This document shows, piece by piece, positions 9,688 through 19,492 of a stretch of 64,000 bases of DNA (within the stretch, counting starts at the first letter, position 1; each line of letters begins with the position of its first letter). The stretch comes from Pseudanabaena sp. Lineage in GTDB: Bacteria > Cyanobacteriota > Cyanobacteriia > Pseudanabaenales > Pseudanabaenaceae. The stretch covers positions 76,308 through 140,307 of the forward strand of contig QBMK01000005.1 in NCBI GenBank assembly GCA_003249035.1. The letters run 5' to 3'. Both the position numbers and the translations under genes were made by a program. Below the pieces are notes generated by a model, which worked only from the letters and a program-made list of their open reading frames with translations, was not told the origin of the DNA and did not search any database.

Positions 9688-10944
9688 TTAAGGTTCAATC
9701 TTGACTCTGACTTGTAAATTGGTAAGTCCTGAGACCTTTGTACTGTCATCTAACTTAATCTTGACTTCGATAACCCGCACATCAGTTTTGGCGGCAGGGT
9801 CAGTACCGAGCACATCATTTTTGGCAATCCGCAAACCAATGCGATCGACCTTGCCAGTAATGACACCTTCAAAGGCTTCACTCTCAATCGTGGCAGTCTG
9901 TCCAACCTTGATTTTGCCAATATCAGTCTCATAGATTTCTGCAACTACATACATCTGATTGGTATTGCCAAGATCCATGACTCCATTTGTCTGGCTGACA
10001 ACTTCACCAGTCTTAGAATTGATTTTGAGAACCTGTCCGTCAATCGGAGCTCGAACTTGAGCTAGATCGAGATCGACTTCAGCTTTTTTGATATTGACGA
10101 TCGCAGTTTGGAGTTGGGCTTCGGCAAACTGAACATCAGTAGGACGTACCTCTCTAACGCTGCTGAGCAATCCCTGCGACTGACGCAATTGGAATTGTGC
10201 TTGCTGAATTTGCTGCTGAGACTGAATTAGCTGGCCTCGCAAATTCTCGACTTTGAGGCGATAGGTATCAAGAATGCTTTGGGAAATTGCGCCCTCTTGA
10301 AAAATTGCTAGATAGCGGTTGTAATCTCGAACCGCAATTTCCAATTCAGATTGAATTCTGGCGGCATTAGCTTCCAGCGATTTAATATTTGCGGCGGCAG
10401 AAAGGACATTACCTTCTTGCGCAACGATATCACCGCTTTTTGCACCCGCGCGAACTTTAGCAAGATTGCGATCGCTCTCTTGAGCTTGGCTTTGAGCTTG
10501 GAGTAATGCCGCCGCAGAGCGATCGTAACTGTCGAGAATGGCAATTACTTGACCTTGTTTGACCTTATCGCCTTCTTTGACCATCAATTTCACAATGCGC
10601 GATGTGCCAAGTGCTGATGGGGAGGCAACTTTGATAACTTCTCCCTGTGGCTCTAAACGCCCTAATGCACTGATTGATCTTGTCTGTTCTTTACTGGTAT
10701 TTGTTGCAGGTGCAGACGTTGATGGGTTACTGCTAAAACGTCCAATTACAAACCAAATACTCACGCCCAGTGCTGCTAGGGCAAGTGCGATCGCAGGGAT
10801 TAAAAATTTGTTTGAGCTTTTGGGTTCTAGGGCATTTTTCATAGAAGTTTTATTTCTGGCAGAGGTGCTTGCTGGATCTACCGATATATTACTGATGTCA
10901 GTAGAGGTGTCTACTTGTTTATCCGCCTGTTTATCTACCTGCAT
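9688..10944 (-). CDS. devB: DevB-like HlyD-family membrane fusion protein
   Basis: GRLEPQGEVIKVASPS, VKEGDKVKQGQVIAILD, coiled-coil, IDGQVLKINSKTGEVV. Start at the internal ATG (MQVDKQ) preferred because of AAGGAG upstream; the longer ORF reaches 10992. Confidence 0.88.
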   Translation of the reverse strand: MQVDKQADKQVDTSTDISNISVDPASTSARNKTSMKNALEPKSSNKFLIPAIALALAALGVSIWFVIGRFSSNPSTSAPATNTSKEQTRSISALGRLEPQGEVIKVASPSALGTSRIVKLMVKEGDKVKQGQVIAILDSYDRSAAALLQAQSQAQESDRNLAKVRAGAKSGDIVAQEGNVLSAAANIKSLEANAARIQSELEIAVRDYNRYLAIFQEGAISQSILDTYRLKVENLRGQLIQSQQQIQQAQFQLRQSQGLLSSVREVRPTDVQFAEAQLQTAIVNIKKAEVDLDLAQVRAPIDGQVLKINSKTGEVVSQTNGVMDLGNTNQMYVVAEIYETDIGKIKVGQTATIESEAFEGVITGKVDRIGLRIAKNDVLGTDPAAKTDVRVIEVKIKLDDSTKVSGLTNLQVRVKIEP

Positions 10945-11080
10945 ATGCTCCTTGCCTCTATATACTTCAAACCAGATTTGAAAACTAGCCAATAGTTTAA
11001 CAATCTATAACAGTTTGTGTATGTATTTGGCATCCTACATTAGCGCTAGCTTAGATTCAAAAATACATCTACAGTCTCAT

Positions 11081-11181
11081 CCTAAAATACAGAATGGCAT
11101 AGCCATTTTGTGTTTTTAAAACCCTTACTGGGTTTGGTTTTTAATTCACAAAAGTGTCGTCACGCTTTTGTGAATTGGTAT
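11081..11181 (+). repeat. Family A three-stem intergenic element, copy A1
   Basis: AGAATGGCATAGCCATTTTGTG...AAAACCCTTACTGGGTTTG...AATTCACAAAAGTGTCGTCACGCTTTTGTGAATTGGTAT. Confidence 0.85.
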
Positions 11182-11201
11182 CACTTGTCTTATGACAAAT
11201 C

Positions 11202-11261
11202 AAAAACCAAGAATTTGTTGGCGACATGGCACGCAATATCGCTAACAAATTCTTGGTTTTT
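11202..11261. repeat. long intergenic palindrome (AAAACCAAGAATTTGTT arms)
   Basis: AAAAACCAAGAATTTGTT...AACAAATTCTTGGTTTTT. Confidence 0.85.
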
Positions 11262-11305
11262 ATGTCCTAATACATTCGGTAACAGCTATAACTCGTCCAC
11301 TCTTC

Positions 11306-11938
11306 TTAGTTTTCGTAAGTCCGTCTAGCCTTATTTGCCTCATTACGCAGCGCATCAAGACGTTTTTCGATCAATGTACGCGATCGCCCCTTCGATGTGT
11401 CACTGAGCATGATTTTCAGAGCGCTACCCAAACTTTTGTAAGCCGCTGGTAAGGGGTACCCATTACGCACAGCTAAACGAATTGCGCCTTGGTCAGCCTC
11501 GACCAAGTTGCGAATATCTTTTTTGCTAGTCCCCTTGCGCCACAGCTGAAACCCAGCCACACCGCAGATACCAAGTGCCAGTACAAATAGTAAGCCGTTT
11601 TGTACCCACAGTTCGCCAACTGCGCCACCTAAACCGATCGCTAGCGCTGCGACTTCCCAGCCATCCTTTGGCACTGCGTCATTTTGGATACGGGCAACCT
11701 CATGCCAATAAAGTAGATTGCGCTGATCCTCCGCCATACGTTCCCAGCGCACCATGTCAACTAAAATCACCACTTCATCGCCGCCAGCTTCTTCACAAGC
11801 GATTAGGGGTGGGCGGACACCATCGGCATTAAGCACTTTTACCCAAGCCTGCAACTCTGGGGGCAGTAAGTCTTGCAGACGGCGGATCTCAGTTCTGGTA
11901 AAGGTATTTCGAAGGGAGGAAGAAGTTGGAGATGGCAT
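11306..11938 (-). CDS. DUF3318 domain-containing membrane protein
   Basis: TRTEIRRLQDLLPPELQAWVKV... with central hydrophobic segments; recognised cyanobacterial family. Confidence 0.7.
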   Translation of the reverse strand: MPSPTSSSLRNTFTRTEIRRLQDLLPPELQAWVKVLNADGVRPPLIACEEAGGDEVVILVDMVRWERMAEDQRNLLYWHEVARIQNDAVPKDGWEVAALAIGLGGAVGELWVQNGLLFVLALGICGVAGFQLWRKGTSKKDIRNLVEADQGAIRLAVRNGYPLPAAYKSLGSALKIMLSDTSKGRSRTLIEKRLDALRNEANKARRTYEN

Positions 11939-12185
11939 GAATCTTCGTCAAAGTTCAGGATTTTTGGAGACTTATCACTAAATCTAGATTTTAGTATAAG
12001 TTTTAACTACTTGCACTTTAGATTAGATTAATACAACTAAAAAGTTATCTTAAGATTATATGCTGGGTATAGGCTTACTAAATATTCTTTTAGTCAGATA
12101 GATTCTAATAGCCATGCGATCGCTTACAAATTCGCATAGATAAAAAAATTTAACTACAGAAATTTTTATTTAAAAATATTGCTTC

Positions 12186-12779
12186 TCATTCAGGAAATAG
12201 GCGGAGTTCTGACGTTGGGGAATTAAGAAATAAGTTCGCCCGTTCGATCACAGGTGATGACACTTGAATTTGCTTGAGCGTGACTAATCCTTCTTGGACA
12301 AAAGATTGACACAACGCAGCGTTGTTGCCTTTATTAAAAGTCGTCTCATAAAAGACTTCACGAATACCCGCCGATACCACTAGTTTTAAACAAGAGATAC
12401 ATGGCTCCAAAGTTACATAAATACTTGCGCCATCGGTGGAAATACCATGTTTAGCTGCTTGGGCGATCGCATTGGCTTCGGCATGAACTGCCCTTGAGGG
12501 AAAATCTTTGTTAACGGTGCAATTACTCATCTCTGGATAGCAATACCCTTGAGTAGTGCAATGTACTGAACCTGAGGGGGAGCCGTTATAGCCTGTAGCA
12601 AGTACCTGCTTGTTTTTGACAATTACTGCCCCAACTGGAAAAGCTAAACAGGTCGATCGCATTGCGGCAAGCTTGGTCAGCAGCATAAAGTATTCGTCCC
12701 ATGTTGGGCGTTGTTGGAATGCGGCGCTGTCGATCGATTCGGGCATGGGTAATAGACCTGTTGGTAAATAAGACGACAT
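12186..12779 (-). CDS. dCMP/cytidine deaminase family protein (ComEB-like)
   Basis: Zinc-binding motifs AVHAEANAIAQAAKHG and TLEPCISCLKLVVSAGIREVFY. Confidence 0.9.
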   Translation of the reverse strand: MSSYLPTGLLPMPESIDSAAFQQRPTWDEYFMLLTKLAAMRSTCLAFPVGAVIVKNKQVLATGYNGSPSGSVHCTTQGYCYPEMSNCTVNKDFPSRAVHAEANAIAQAAKHGISTDGASIYVTLEPCISCLKLVVSAGIREVFYETTFNKGNNAALCQSFVQEGLVTLKQIQVSSPVIERANLFLNSPTSELRLFPE

Positions 12780-12825
12780 AAAAACAGTGGCAAAAAACTA
12801 AATCAAATTTCTCTGAAACTATTTC

Positions 12826-12928
12826 TAAGTACTTGTGCAAAATAAATTACCCAAACCAGTAAAATTGCGCCCCTACGGGGCGCAATTTTACGGGTTTGGA
12901 TGTGTAATTAATTATGTACATCTACTTA
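12826..12928. repeat. Family B structured element, copy B1
   Basis: TAAGTACTTGTGCAAAATAAATTACCC...GTAAAATTGCGCCCCtacGGGGCGCAATTTTAC...GTAATTAATTATGTACATCTACTTA. Confidence 0.85.
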
Positions 12929-12967
12929 GCTCTTTTCTTATACCCCACTTCTCCATCAACAAATTAT

Positions 12968-13756
12968 TTACTGCAAGAATTGTTTTCTGCAATCCTTGCA
13001 TAGATAACATTGCTTTCCTCTACGTTGACCATTTTTGGATATTTGCTTAGAATAACAGTGAGGGCATATCATTACCTTCATTACATTACTCAGTTTATCC
13101 CCAACTATATCGCCAACATAAGGCTCTAAGTAAGCCGCTAGCAAATCTTCAATTTCCTTAGCTAGCATTTGTCGGCGTTGTAAATCGGGATTGCGAAGAG
13201 CTGACAAAATTACAGCATTACTACTATGAACACAAACCTCAGATATTAGGCTTAACTGCAAGTCATTTAACAATGGATTTCTATGCCGCAAAATATCCGC
13301 CAGAAAGTTGATGGCTTCTTGAGTCATGCTTTCATCAATAGACTGAAAGACTTGGCGGTTCGTATAAAACTGGATAAACATTACTCGCGATACGGGATTC
13401 TCAAATAGTTGCGAAATAGCTTTGACCAGCAAATTGAGCATCTGCCGTAGTGGTAATGAGACTATTGCTTCAACATCTGTCTGTGCCCACATCGCTTTGA
13501 CCCTCTCCGTATGGCGCAATTCCATGGTGTTGAAAATACTTTCCTTGTCGGGGAAAAATTGATAAAGGGAGCCAACAGCTGTGCCTGCTTCGGCTGCGAT
13601 CTGATGGGTAGTTGCGGCTTCGTATCCCACCTCATCAAATACAGATGCGGCAGCTTCTAAAATTTTTTCAACGCGAGCTTTACCTCGTTTTTGGCTAGGT
13701 TGGCGGCGCAAGCCATCAGTGGATTTATTGGTTGACAAATACGAATCATTCGTCAT
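12968..13756 (-). CDS. TetR/AcrR family transcriptional regulator with C-terminal IS1/InsA-like zinc ribbon
   Basis: HTH ILEAAASVFDEVGYEAATTHQIAAEAGTAVGSLYQFFPDKESI; C-terminus ICPHCYSKQISKNGQRRGKQCYLCKDCRKQF. Confidence 0.88.
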   Translation of the reverse strand: MTNDSYLSTNKSTDGLRRQPSQKRGKARVEKILEAAASVFDEVGYEAATTHQIAAEAGTAVGSLYQFFPDKESIFNTMELRHTERVKAMWAQTDVEAIVSLPLRQMLNLLVKAISQLFENPVSRVMFIQFYTNRQVFQSIDESMTQEAINFLADILRHRNPLLNDLQLSLISEVCVHSSNAVILSALRNPDLQRRQMLAKEIEDLLAAYLEPYVGDIVGDKLSNVMKVMICPHCYSKQISKNGQRRGKQCYLCKDCRKQFLQ

Positions 13757-13821
13757 ATATTCAAAAGCGACAAATTATTCATGATTTTATAAATATTTAA
13801 CTATATCGAGAGGAGATAGTC

Positions 13822-14814
13822 ATGGCTTCTATGCTACAGGGCGCACCTTGGTTGATTTCCCATACCTCTATGTTATCAACTAATCAGCCACGCAAAATCT
13901 CTGTATATGGTAATGATTATGTAATGTGGAAAGATGCTAGGCGCAATATTCACGCATTGCCGAATGCATGTCCTCATATGGGAGCGATGTTGTCTGAGGG
14001 ATGGGGTGAAATAGAAAGTAATGGCGAAAGCGCGATCGCTTGTCCGTTCCATGCCTTGCGTTTTGATGCATCAGGCTGCACGATGCTACCAGATGCTCAT
14101 AAAAAAACTTTGCCACTTTTGAAACCCTTGGAGCTAATAGTTCAGGGTGAGTTCATCTGGACTTATGGGGGATGTGAACCGAAAGTTGAGATTCCCACTG
14201 CATTGAATGAGATTGCGAAAAACTATGGGTTTATTGGTCATACAGGCGATCGCAGTATCGAAACAGATTTGTTGACGATGCTGCTGAATATGCATGACTA
14301 CAATCACCAAAACGGAACGCATCGAGAATTGTTTCGGATTACAGAAGTTCAATTCCATCAATTTATCGATCAAGGGCATTTATCTCATGCCTTTTACGAG
14401 ATGCCAACTGCTCCCTATAGCTTGATCGAAAAAATCAAAAAGCCAGATTTATTTCTTTTGCCAACTACCTTAAAGGCTCATTTAGAAAATCATTTTCCAT
14501 CGCTAGTAATTTTTCATGGTGAGACGGATCTAGGCAAAGTTGCCCAATGTCATATTTTTGTGCCAGAGGCTGAAAATCGCACCCGCACCTATATTTTGAT
14601 GTTTGGTATACCTAAGCATCCAATGTTCAAGATTTTTGGCAGCACTTTTTTGAATTTCGCTAAAGTTGTGGTCGATCAAGATGCGGATATTCTCGGCAAG
14701 ATTTATCCTAATTCGCCACAGAAAGTAAAGCTCAACAATGAGGTGGGGATGGATTGGGTAAAAAGGAATTTTGCGAGTTTCCCGACTGTAGTTGAGCCTA
14801 GTCTGTCGAAATAA
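13822..14814 (+). CDS. Rieske [2Fe-2S] domain oxygenase-like protein
   Basis: Rieske motifs CPHMGAML and CPFHALRF; MLNMHDYNHQNGTH in the catalytic-domain position. Confidence 0.85.
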   Translation: MASMLQGAPWLISHTSMLSTNQPRKISVYGNDYVMWKDARRNIHALPNACPHMGAMLSEGWGEIESNGESAIACPFHALRFDASGCTMLPDAHKKTLPLLKPLELIVQGEFIWTYGGCEPKVEIPTALNEIAKNYGFIGHTGDRSIETDLLTMLLNMHDYNHQNGTHRELFRITEVQFHQFIDQGHLSHAFYEMPTAPYSLIEKIKKPDLFLLPTTLKAHLENHFPSLVIFHGETDLGKVAQCHIFVPEAENRTRTYILMFGIPKHPMFKIFGSTFLNFAKVVVDQDADILGKIYPNSPQKVKLNNEVGMDWVKRNFASFPTVVEPSLSK

Positions 14815-14843
14815 GCGATCACATCCAAGAGGCTAATCTGAGC

Positions 14844-16796
14844 CTAATCGCTAGAATTATTTTCGATAGCAATCGGTTCAATTTCATCAGCAGGAGTAAA
14901 ACCGAAAATCTGAGCATAGAAATAGAACTCACCATCAAGGGCGCGTTTGATATTTTCAGCTTTACGGAAACCATGTTGTTCGCCTTCAAAGAGAACATAG
15001 GCAACAGGCAAACCTTTTTTACGTAAAGCATCCACCATCATTTCGGCTTGATTTGGTGGCACGACTTTATCTTCAAGACCTTGGAAGAAGGCGATCGCAC
15101 AGGAAAGTTTTTCGGTGAAATGAATTGGCGATCGTTGAATGTAAATTTCCTTCTGTTCGGGATATTTACCGATTAGGCTATCGAGATAGCGCGACTCAAA
15201 TTTATGGGTATCCATAGCAAGAGCTTCAAGATCGCAAATGCCATAATGACTCGCCCCTGCTTTGAAATCATCGCGAAATGTCAAGGCGCAAAGTGTCGTA
15301 TAGCCGCCAGCACTTCCTCCCGAAATCGCAAGGCGATCGCCATCCACCAAACCCTTGTCTGCAAGGAATTTTGCACCATTAGCGCAATCATCAACATCAA
15401 CGATACCCCAATTCCCTTTAAGGCGATCGCGATATTCGCGTCCATAGCCAGTGCTGCCGCCGTAGTTTACATCTAGCACTGCAAAACCACGACTTGTCCA
15501 ATATTGAATGCCAAGGCTCAAACTTCCTGAAGTCGAAGCGGTGGGACCACCATGACTTTTGACTAACAAAGGTGGTTTTCCGGAATCCTCTGTTTGAAAA
15601 TCTTTGTTTTTTGGAGGATAGAATAAACCATAGGATGTCTTCCCATTTTCGGTGGGAAACTCTATCGGCTGAGCGGCGGAAATATAGTCTGGGTCAAGTT
15701 GTAGATCTGAGGCAACACGGATTTTCTGCCAAGTTCCTGTTGGCAAATCCAGTAAGACAATCGCAGTTGGTTCCGTTGCTGAACCACCATGAAAAACAGC
15801 GCGATCGCCTTCGCAATGCAATCCAGAAATGGAACTAAAAGGCGTAGAGATTTCTTGTAAACCTACATCAAGATTGGCAGGATCGAGAATTGCTAAATGA
15901 GATTTACCATGTTCTGTATAGGAACAAAGAATTTTGCCATCACCTGTAACGTCATAGGTGGTCATCCCAAATACCCACTGCGGTAGCCCAAACTCAGCAG
16001 ACTTGGGACAGAGAGATTCAATAGCAATATCTTCTACTGAAGTCCGATATAGGTTCCACCAGCCTGTGCGATCGCTAACAAAGTAGAGCTTTCCATCGGG
16101 CGACCATTCTGGCTGGAATATAGATTCCTCAATGCCTCCTGCGATCAATTGCGGATTTTGAATCTTGAGAACGCCTGTATCTGATTCCGCAAGATCGGCA
16201 ACCCAAAGTTCGGTTCCATCCCAAGGCATATTCGGGTGATTCCAACTAATCCATGCAAGTTTATCACCAGTAGAATTGAGTCTTGGCGAAGCATAAAAAT
16301 CTGCTCCTGTGACCAATACCTGAATATCTTCGCCGTTGCTGGTATCTACCGCCACCAAAGTATTAATCGGTTCACCGCCACTCGTATGGTCTTCGCGCAC
16401 ACAAATCAACTTGCCATAAATCCGGTTCCAAACAAAATCGGCATAGCGATAAGCGCTTTCGGTCGTCAGAAGTTTGCACGAACTGCCGCCAATTTTACGA
16501 TAAATGCGGCGATCGCTAAAGTTGGAAAAATAAATGCGTCCATCGCTTACCAGATATTCGCCGCCGCCGTATTCATGGACTAGCGATCGCACATTGAGCG
16601 ATGCGGGTGTCATTTCGCGGTAATTGCCCTCTGCGTCATAGCGCATGAGTACGTTTCGCCCTGCTTCCTGTGGTCTGCCTTCATTCCAATAGACATTACC
16701 TCCATCGATAGCGATCGCCCCGAGGCGGATACTACTAGAAACGATCAAGTCAGAACTAATTGGCGATTTCCAAGAACCGTAGGGCGCGAGAGGCAT
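14844..16796 (-). CDS. S9 family prolyl oligopeptidase-like peptidase
   Basis: Beta-propeller, then SHGGPTASTSGSLSLGIQYWTSRGFAVLDVNYGGSTGYGREYR and AISGGSAGGYTTL nucleophile; C-terminal EGEQHGFR. Confidence 0.93.
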   Translation of the reverse strand: MPLAPYGSWKSPISSDLIVSSSIRLGAIAIDGGNVYWNEGRPQEAGRNVLMRYDAEGNYREMTPASLNVRSLVHEYGGGEYLVSDGRIYFSNFSDRRIYRKIGGSSCKLLTTESAYRYADFVWNRIYGKLICVREDHTSGGEPINTLVAVDTSNGEDIQVLVTGADFYASPRLNSTGDKLAWISWNHPNMPWDGTELWVADLAESDTGVLKIQNPQLIAGGIEESIFQPEWSPDGKLYFVSDRTGWWNLYRTSVEDIAIESLCPKSAEFGLPQWVFGMTTYDVTGDGKILCSYTEHGKSHLAILDPANLDVGLQEISTPFSSISGLHCEGDRAVFHGGSATEPTAIVLLDLPTGTWQKIRVASDLQLDPDYISAAQPIEFPTENGKTSYGLFYPPKNKDFQTEDSGKPPLLVKSHGGPTASTSGSLSLGIQYWTSRGFAVLDVNYGGSTGYGREYRDRLKGNWGIVDVDDCANGAKFLADKGLVDGDRLAISGGSAGGYTTLCALTFRDDFKAGASHYGICDLEALAMDTHKFESRYLDSLIGKYPEQKEIYIQRSPIHFTEKLSCAIAFFQGLEDKVVPPNQAEMMVDALRKKGLPVAYVLFEGEQHGFRKAENIKRALDGEFYFYAQIFGFTPADEIEPIAIENNSSD

Positions 16797-16835
16797 AATT
16801 TTATGGTGATTGTGGCAAACTATCTATTGAAATGA

Positions 16836-17819
16836 TTATAAATGAGCTTGTACAAGCGGTGTTGTTAGTATAGATCGGAGAGATTTGCGAAATTCAGGAG
16901 ACAGATACTTCTCTTGCAAAGGTTGCCAACTCTGCCAAAATGCGATTGATTCTTCCCGCATTATCTGCGCGATGGTCGGTAGAGATTTTCCTAAATCCTC
17001 TTTCAGAGCAGATTCTAGAAAATCACTGAGGACAACATGATCTTGTAGCTGTCCAAGCATCTCCTGCATTGTTATAAATTCTTCCATCCTTTGGGCATAA
17101 GCATCTTCATAAAAGTCAGAGAAAAACTCAGTCTGATAGCGAACTCCCTTAATATGCTTGCGCAAGTCATGCAAATTACTACCAAATTTTCTTAATTGCT
17201 GATTTAACTCTGCTCCATCCTCAATGGATATCAATGAAACCTTGCCCGACTGAATGGTTGTGCCAACCAACCAGCCAGAATGCAAAAAAAGTCTACAAAT
17301 CAACGGCAATAGCAAATCTGGCAAAACTTCTAAGACAGCTAAATTAGCCATCATCGTATAATTTGGCTGAATTAACCAATCTTGAATTGCTTGCTTGAGG
17401 GTTTGATAACGATCGCCATTCAGCATTTTTTTCAATTTCAGAAAACTCCGATCGCGTTTCTGTTGCAAATGCTTAATGACTCGAACGAACTTAGACTCTT
17501 CGGCTTTCGTCAATAAAGGCTGATAGCGTTCTATTAGTGTCTGTTGTAGGACATCCAGATCGCGTGTCTCTCCTAAACTTCTAGCAATTTTCCCAATCGA
17601 TGAATTATTAACTTCTTTTGGTAGAGAGATCGCATTACCAAATACCTGAATAGCAGTTCGCAATCGCCTCATTCCGACTCGCATTTGATGCAACGGTTCA
17701 ATGTCTTGATCTTTAAAAACAGACTTTTCTTGATCGATAACTTTTTGAAAGTTTTGGTGAATCACCTGATGGGCATAATCACCAAGGGAGATCGAGAGAT
17801 TGAACTGATGCTCTTTCAT
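16836..17819 (-). CDS. CHAD domain-containing protein
   Basis: HQMRVGMRRLRTAIQVF, RSLGETRDLDVL, LHDLRKHIKGVRYQTEFFSDFY. Confidence 0.9.
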   Translation of the reverse strand: MKEHQFNLSISLGDYAHQVIHQNFQKVIDQEKSVFKDQDIEPLHQMRVGMRRLRTAIQVFGNAISLPKEVNNSSIGKIARSLGETRDLDVLQQTLIERYQPLLTKAEESKFVRVIKHLQQKRDRSFLKLKKMLNGDRYQTLKQAIQDWLIQPNYTMMANLAVLEVLPDLLLPLICRLFLHSGWLVGTTIQSGKVSLISIEDGAELNQQLRKFGSNLHDLRKHIKGVRYQTEFFSDFYEDAYAQRMEEFITMQEMLGQLQDHVVLSDFLESALKEDLGKSLPTIAQIMREESIAFWQSWQPLQEKYLSPEFRKSLRSILTTPLVQAHL

Positions 17820-17824
17820 GCAGG

Positions 17825-18460
17825 TTATACCGAAACTTGCTTAGAGCGATTTTGCCAGTAAAAGAAGAGCGAAATATTAATCCATTTAAAAATGTAATAA
17901 AGCCCAGTAAAGGTTATGAAAAACAGAATCGTGCCTACGAAGAAATTAGGAGATGTAAAGGTGTGAATTGCATCGCGGATAACATTTTTGAGATTGGTGA
18001 ACACATCCCAACTATTTAATCGGTTAAATCTTCCCCAATACACCCCGATCGCACAGATAAAATTTATGCCTACTTCTAGCCAAGTCGTATTCTTGATCAG
18101 CCTCAGCCAGCTTAAATATTTGATAAGCTTTAATACCGAAACCACGTAGCACTGAAAACCCAACAATATGAAAACGATATATTGAGGAATCAGTACAAAA
18201 ATGACGCCATTATCAGAAACGTCAGTCGCTCGCACATTATCTACAAAATGAATAATGTCAGTGATGATATAAGGCGCATTAGGGAGAAACAATATAAAAA
18301 TTACTAAGCCGAACCACCATATCGGGTTTGAAGGTAATCTCTTAGGCGATTGCTTAGAAAATAAAATGAAACTAAGTGCACAGGGAATTATCGCTAAGAA
18401 AAGATTCCAAGTCATAAAACTACTTATATTTCCCCAAAATAGCTCAAGTGCTCCAGTCAT
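17825..18460 (-). CDS. DUF1361 family membrane protein
   Basis: Multi-TM with LFLPNAPYIITDIIHF and INFICAIGVYWGRFNRLNSWDVFTN. Confidence 0.85.
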   Translation of the reverse strand: MTGALELFWGNISSFMTWNLFLAIIPCALSFILFSKQSPKRLPSNPIWWFGLVIFILFLPNAPYIITDIIHFVDNVRATDVSDNGVIFVLIPQYIVFILLGFQCYVVSVLKLIKYLSWLRLIKNTTWLEVGINFICAIGVYWGRFNRLNSWDVFTNLKNVIRDAIHTFTSPNFFVGTILFFITFTGLYYIFKWINISLFFYWQNRSKQVSV

Positions 18461-18533
18461 TTTTTTTACTCCGTAGTATGTTGAGTAGTAGGGTGGGCAA
18501 GGCCCACTCTACTAATTTTTAAGATTAACTTTT

Positions 18534-19298
18534 ATGATAAATAGTTTACCCATTTCACAGGGCTGGTTGATTGCGATCGCCCTTAATACGCTTCTCGGTG
18601 CGATCGCCTTACTATTACCTCGTAAAATATTGACCACCGCAGGCATTTGCCATGCATGGGCTTTGGGAATTACGGTCTGGGGCTGTCTCGGATGGCAAGG
18701 CTATATCGTTATTTTAAGCTATCTGATCGTCGGTTCGGGGGTAACTCGAATTGGCAAGGATATCAAAGAAGCAAAAGGCATTGCTGAAAAACGCGATGGC
18801 GCAAGGGGCCCCGAAAATCTTTGGGGATCGGCGGCAACAGGTACTGTCTGTGCGATCGGGCAAGCGATCGCACCAAATCCGCTTTGGTTATTAGCCTATG
18901 TAGCTAGCCTTAGTACCAAACTTGCGGATACAACTGCTAGTGAAATTGGCAAAGCTTACGGTAAAAGTACATTTTTGATCACTACGCTCCAGCCAGTTGC
19001 CGCAGGCACTGAGGGCGCTATCAGTCTAGAAGGCACGATCTCAGGAGTTATCGGTTCGCTATTAATGGCAGCAATTGGTTGGGCGGTGGGACTATTAACA
19101 AGTCCTTGGGATCTGCTTTGGTGTGCGATCGCGGCTTTCATCGCCACAAATATTGAAAGTCTGATCGGAGCTACTTTACAAGAAAAATATGACTGGCTTA
19201 CCAATGAGCTTGTCAATGGAATTAATACAACTATTGGTGCAGGGATCGCGGTTTTAATCGCACAGCTATTACAATCTTTTAACCTTAAGTTAATGTAA
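18534..19298 (+). CDS. TIGR00297/DUF92 family membrane protein
   Basis: RDGARGPENLWGSAATGTVCA, LADTTASEIGKAYGKSTFLITTLQPVAAGTEGAISLEGT. Confidence 0.88.
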   Translation: MINSLPISQGWLIAIALNTLLGAIALLLPRKILTTAGICHAWALGITVWGCLGWQGYIVILSYLIVGSGVTRIGKDIKEAKGIAEKRDGARGPENLWGSAATGTVCAIGQAIAPNPLWLLAYVASLSTKLADTTASEIGKAYGKSTFLITTLQPVAAGTEGAISLEGTISGVIGSLLMAAIGWAVGLLTSPWDLLWCAIAAFIATNIESLIGATLQEKYDWLTNELVNGINTTIGAGIAVLIAQLLQSFNLKLM

Positions 19299-19492
19299 AT
19301 TTAACCTTGGTAAGTCACGCAATAAATCATAGATTTTGTTGTGTAAATTGATCCTTAGAGCCTTTGTTAGTAGACAATATTACCGATTATTTCAAGGATT
19401 TATTTCATGCCTAGAAATGCTCACTATGCAACTACAATAAGCATCGTATTTACATTTTTTTGATTTACTTTTAGATAAAGTGGAGTTTAATC

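Noticed and set aside
10559-10981. 140-aa ORF opposite devB
   Set aside because: Antisense shadow; no domain.
11110-11328. 72-aa ORF across repeats
   Set aside because: Translation of Family A and a palindrome; not a gene.
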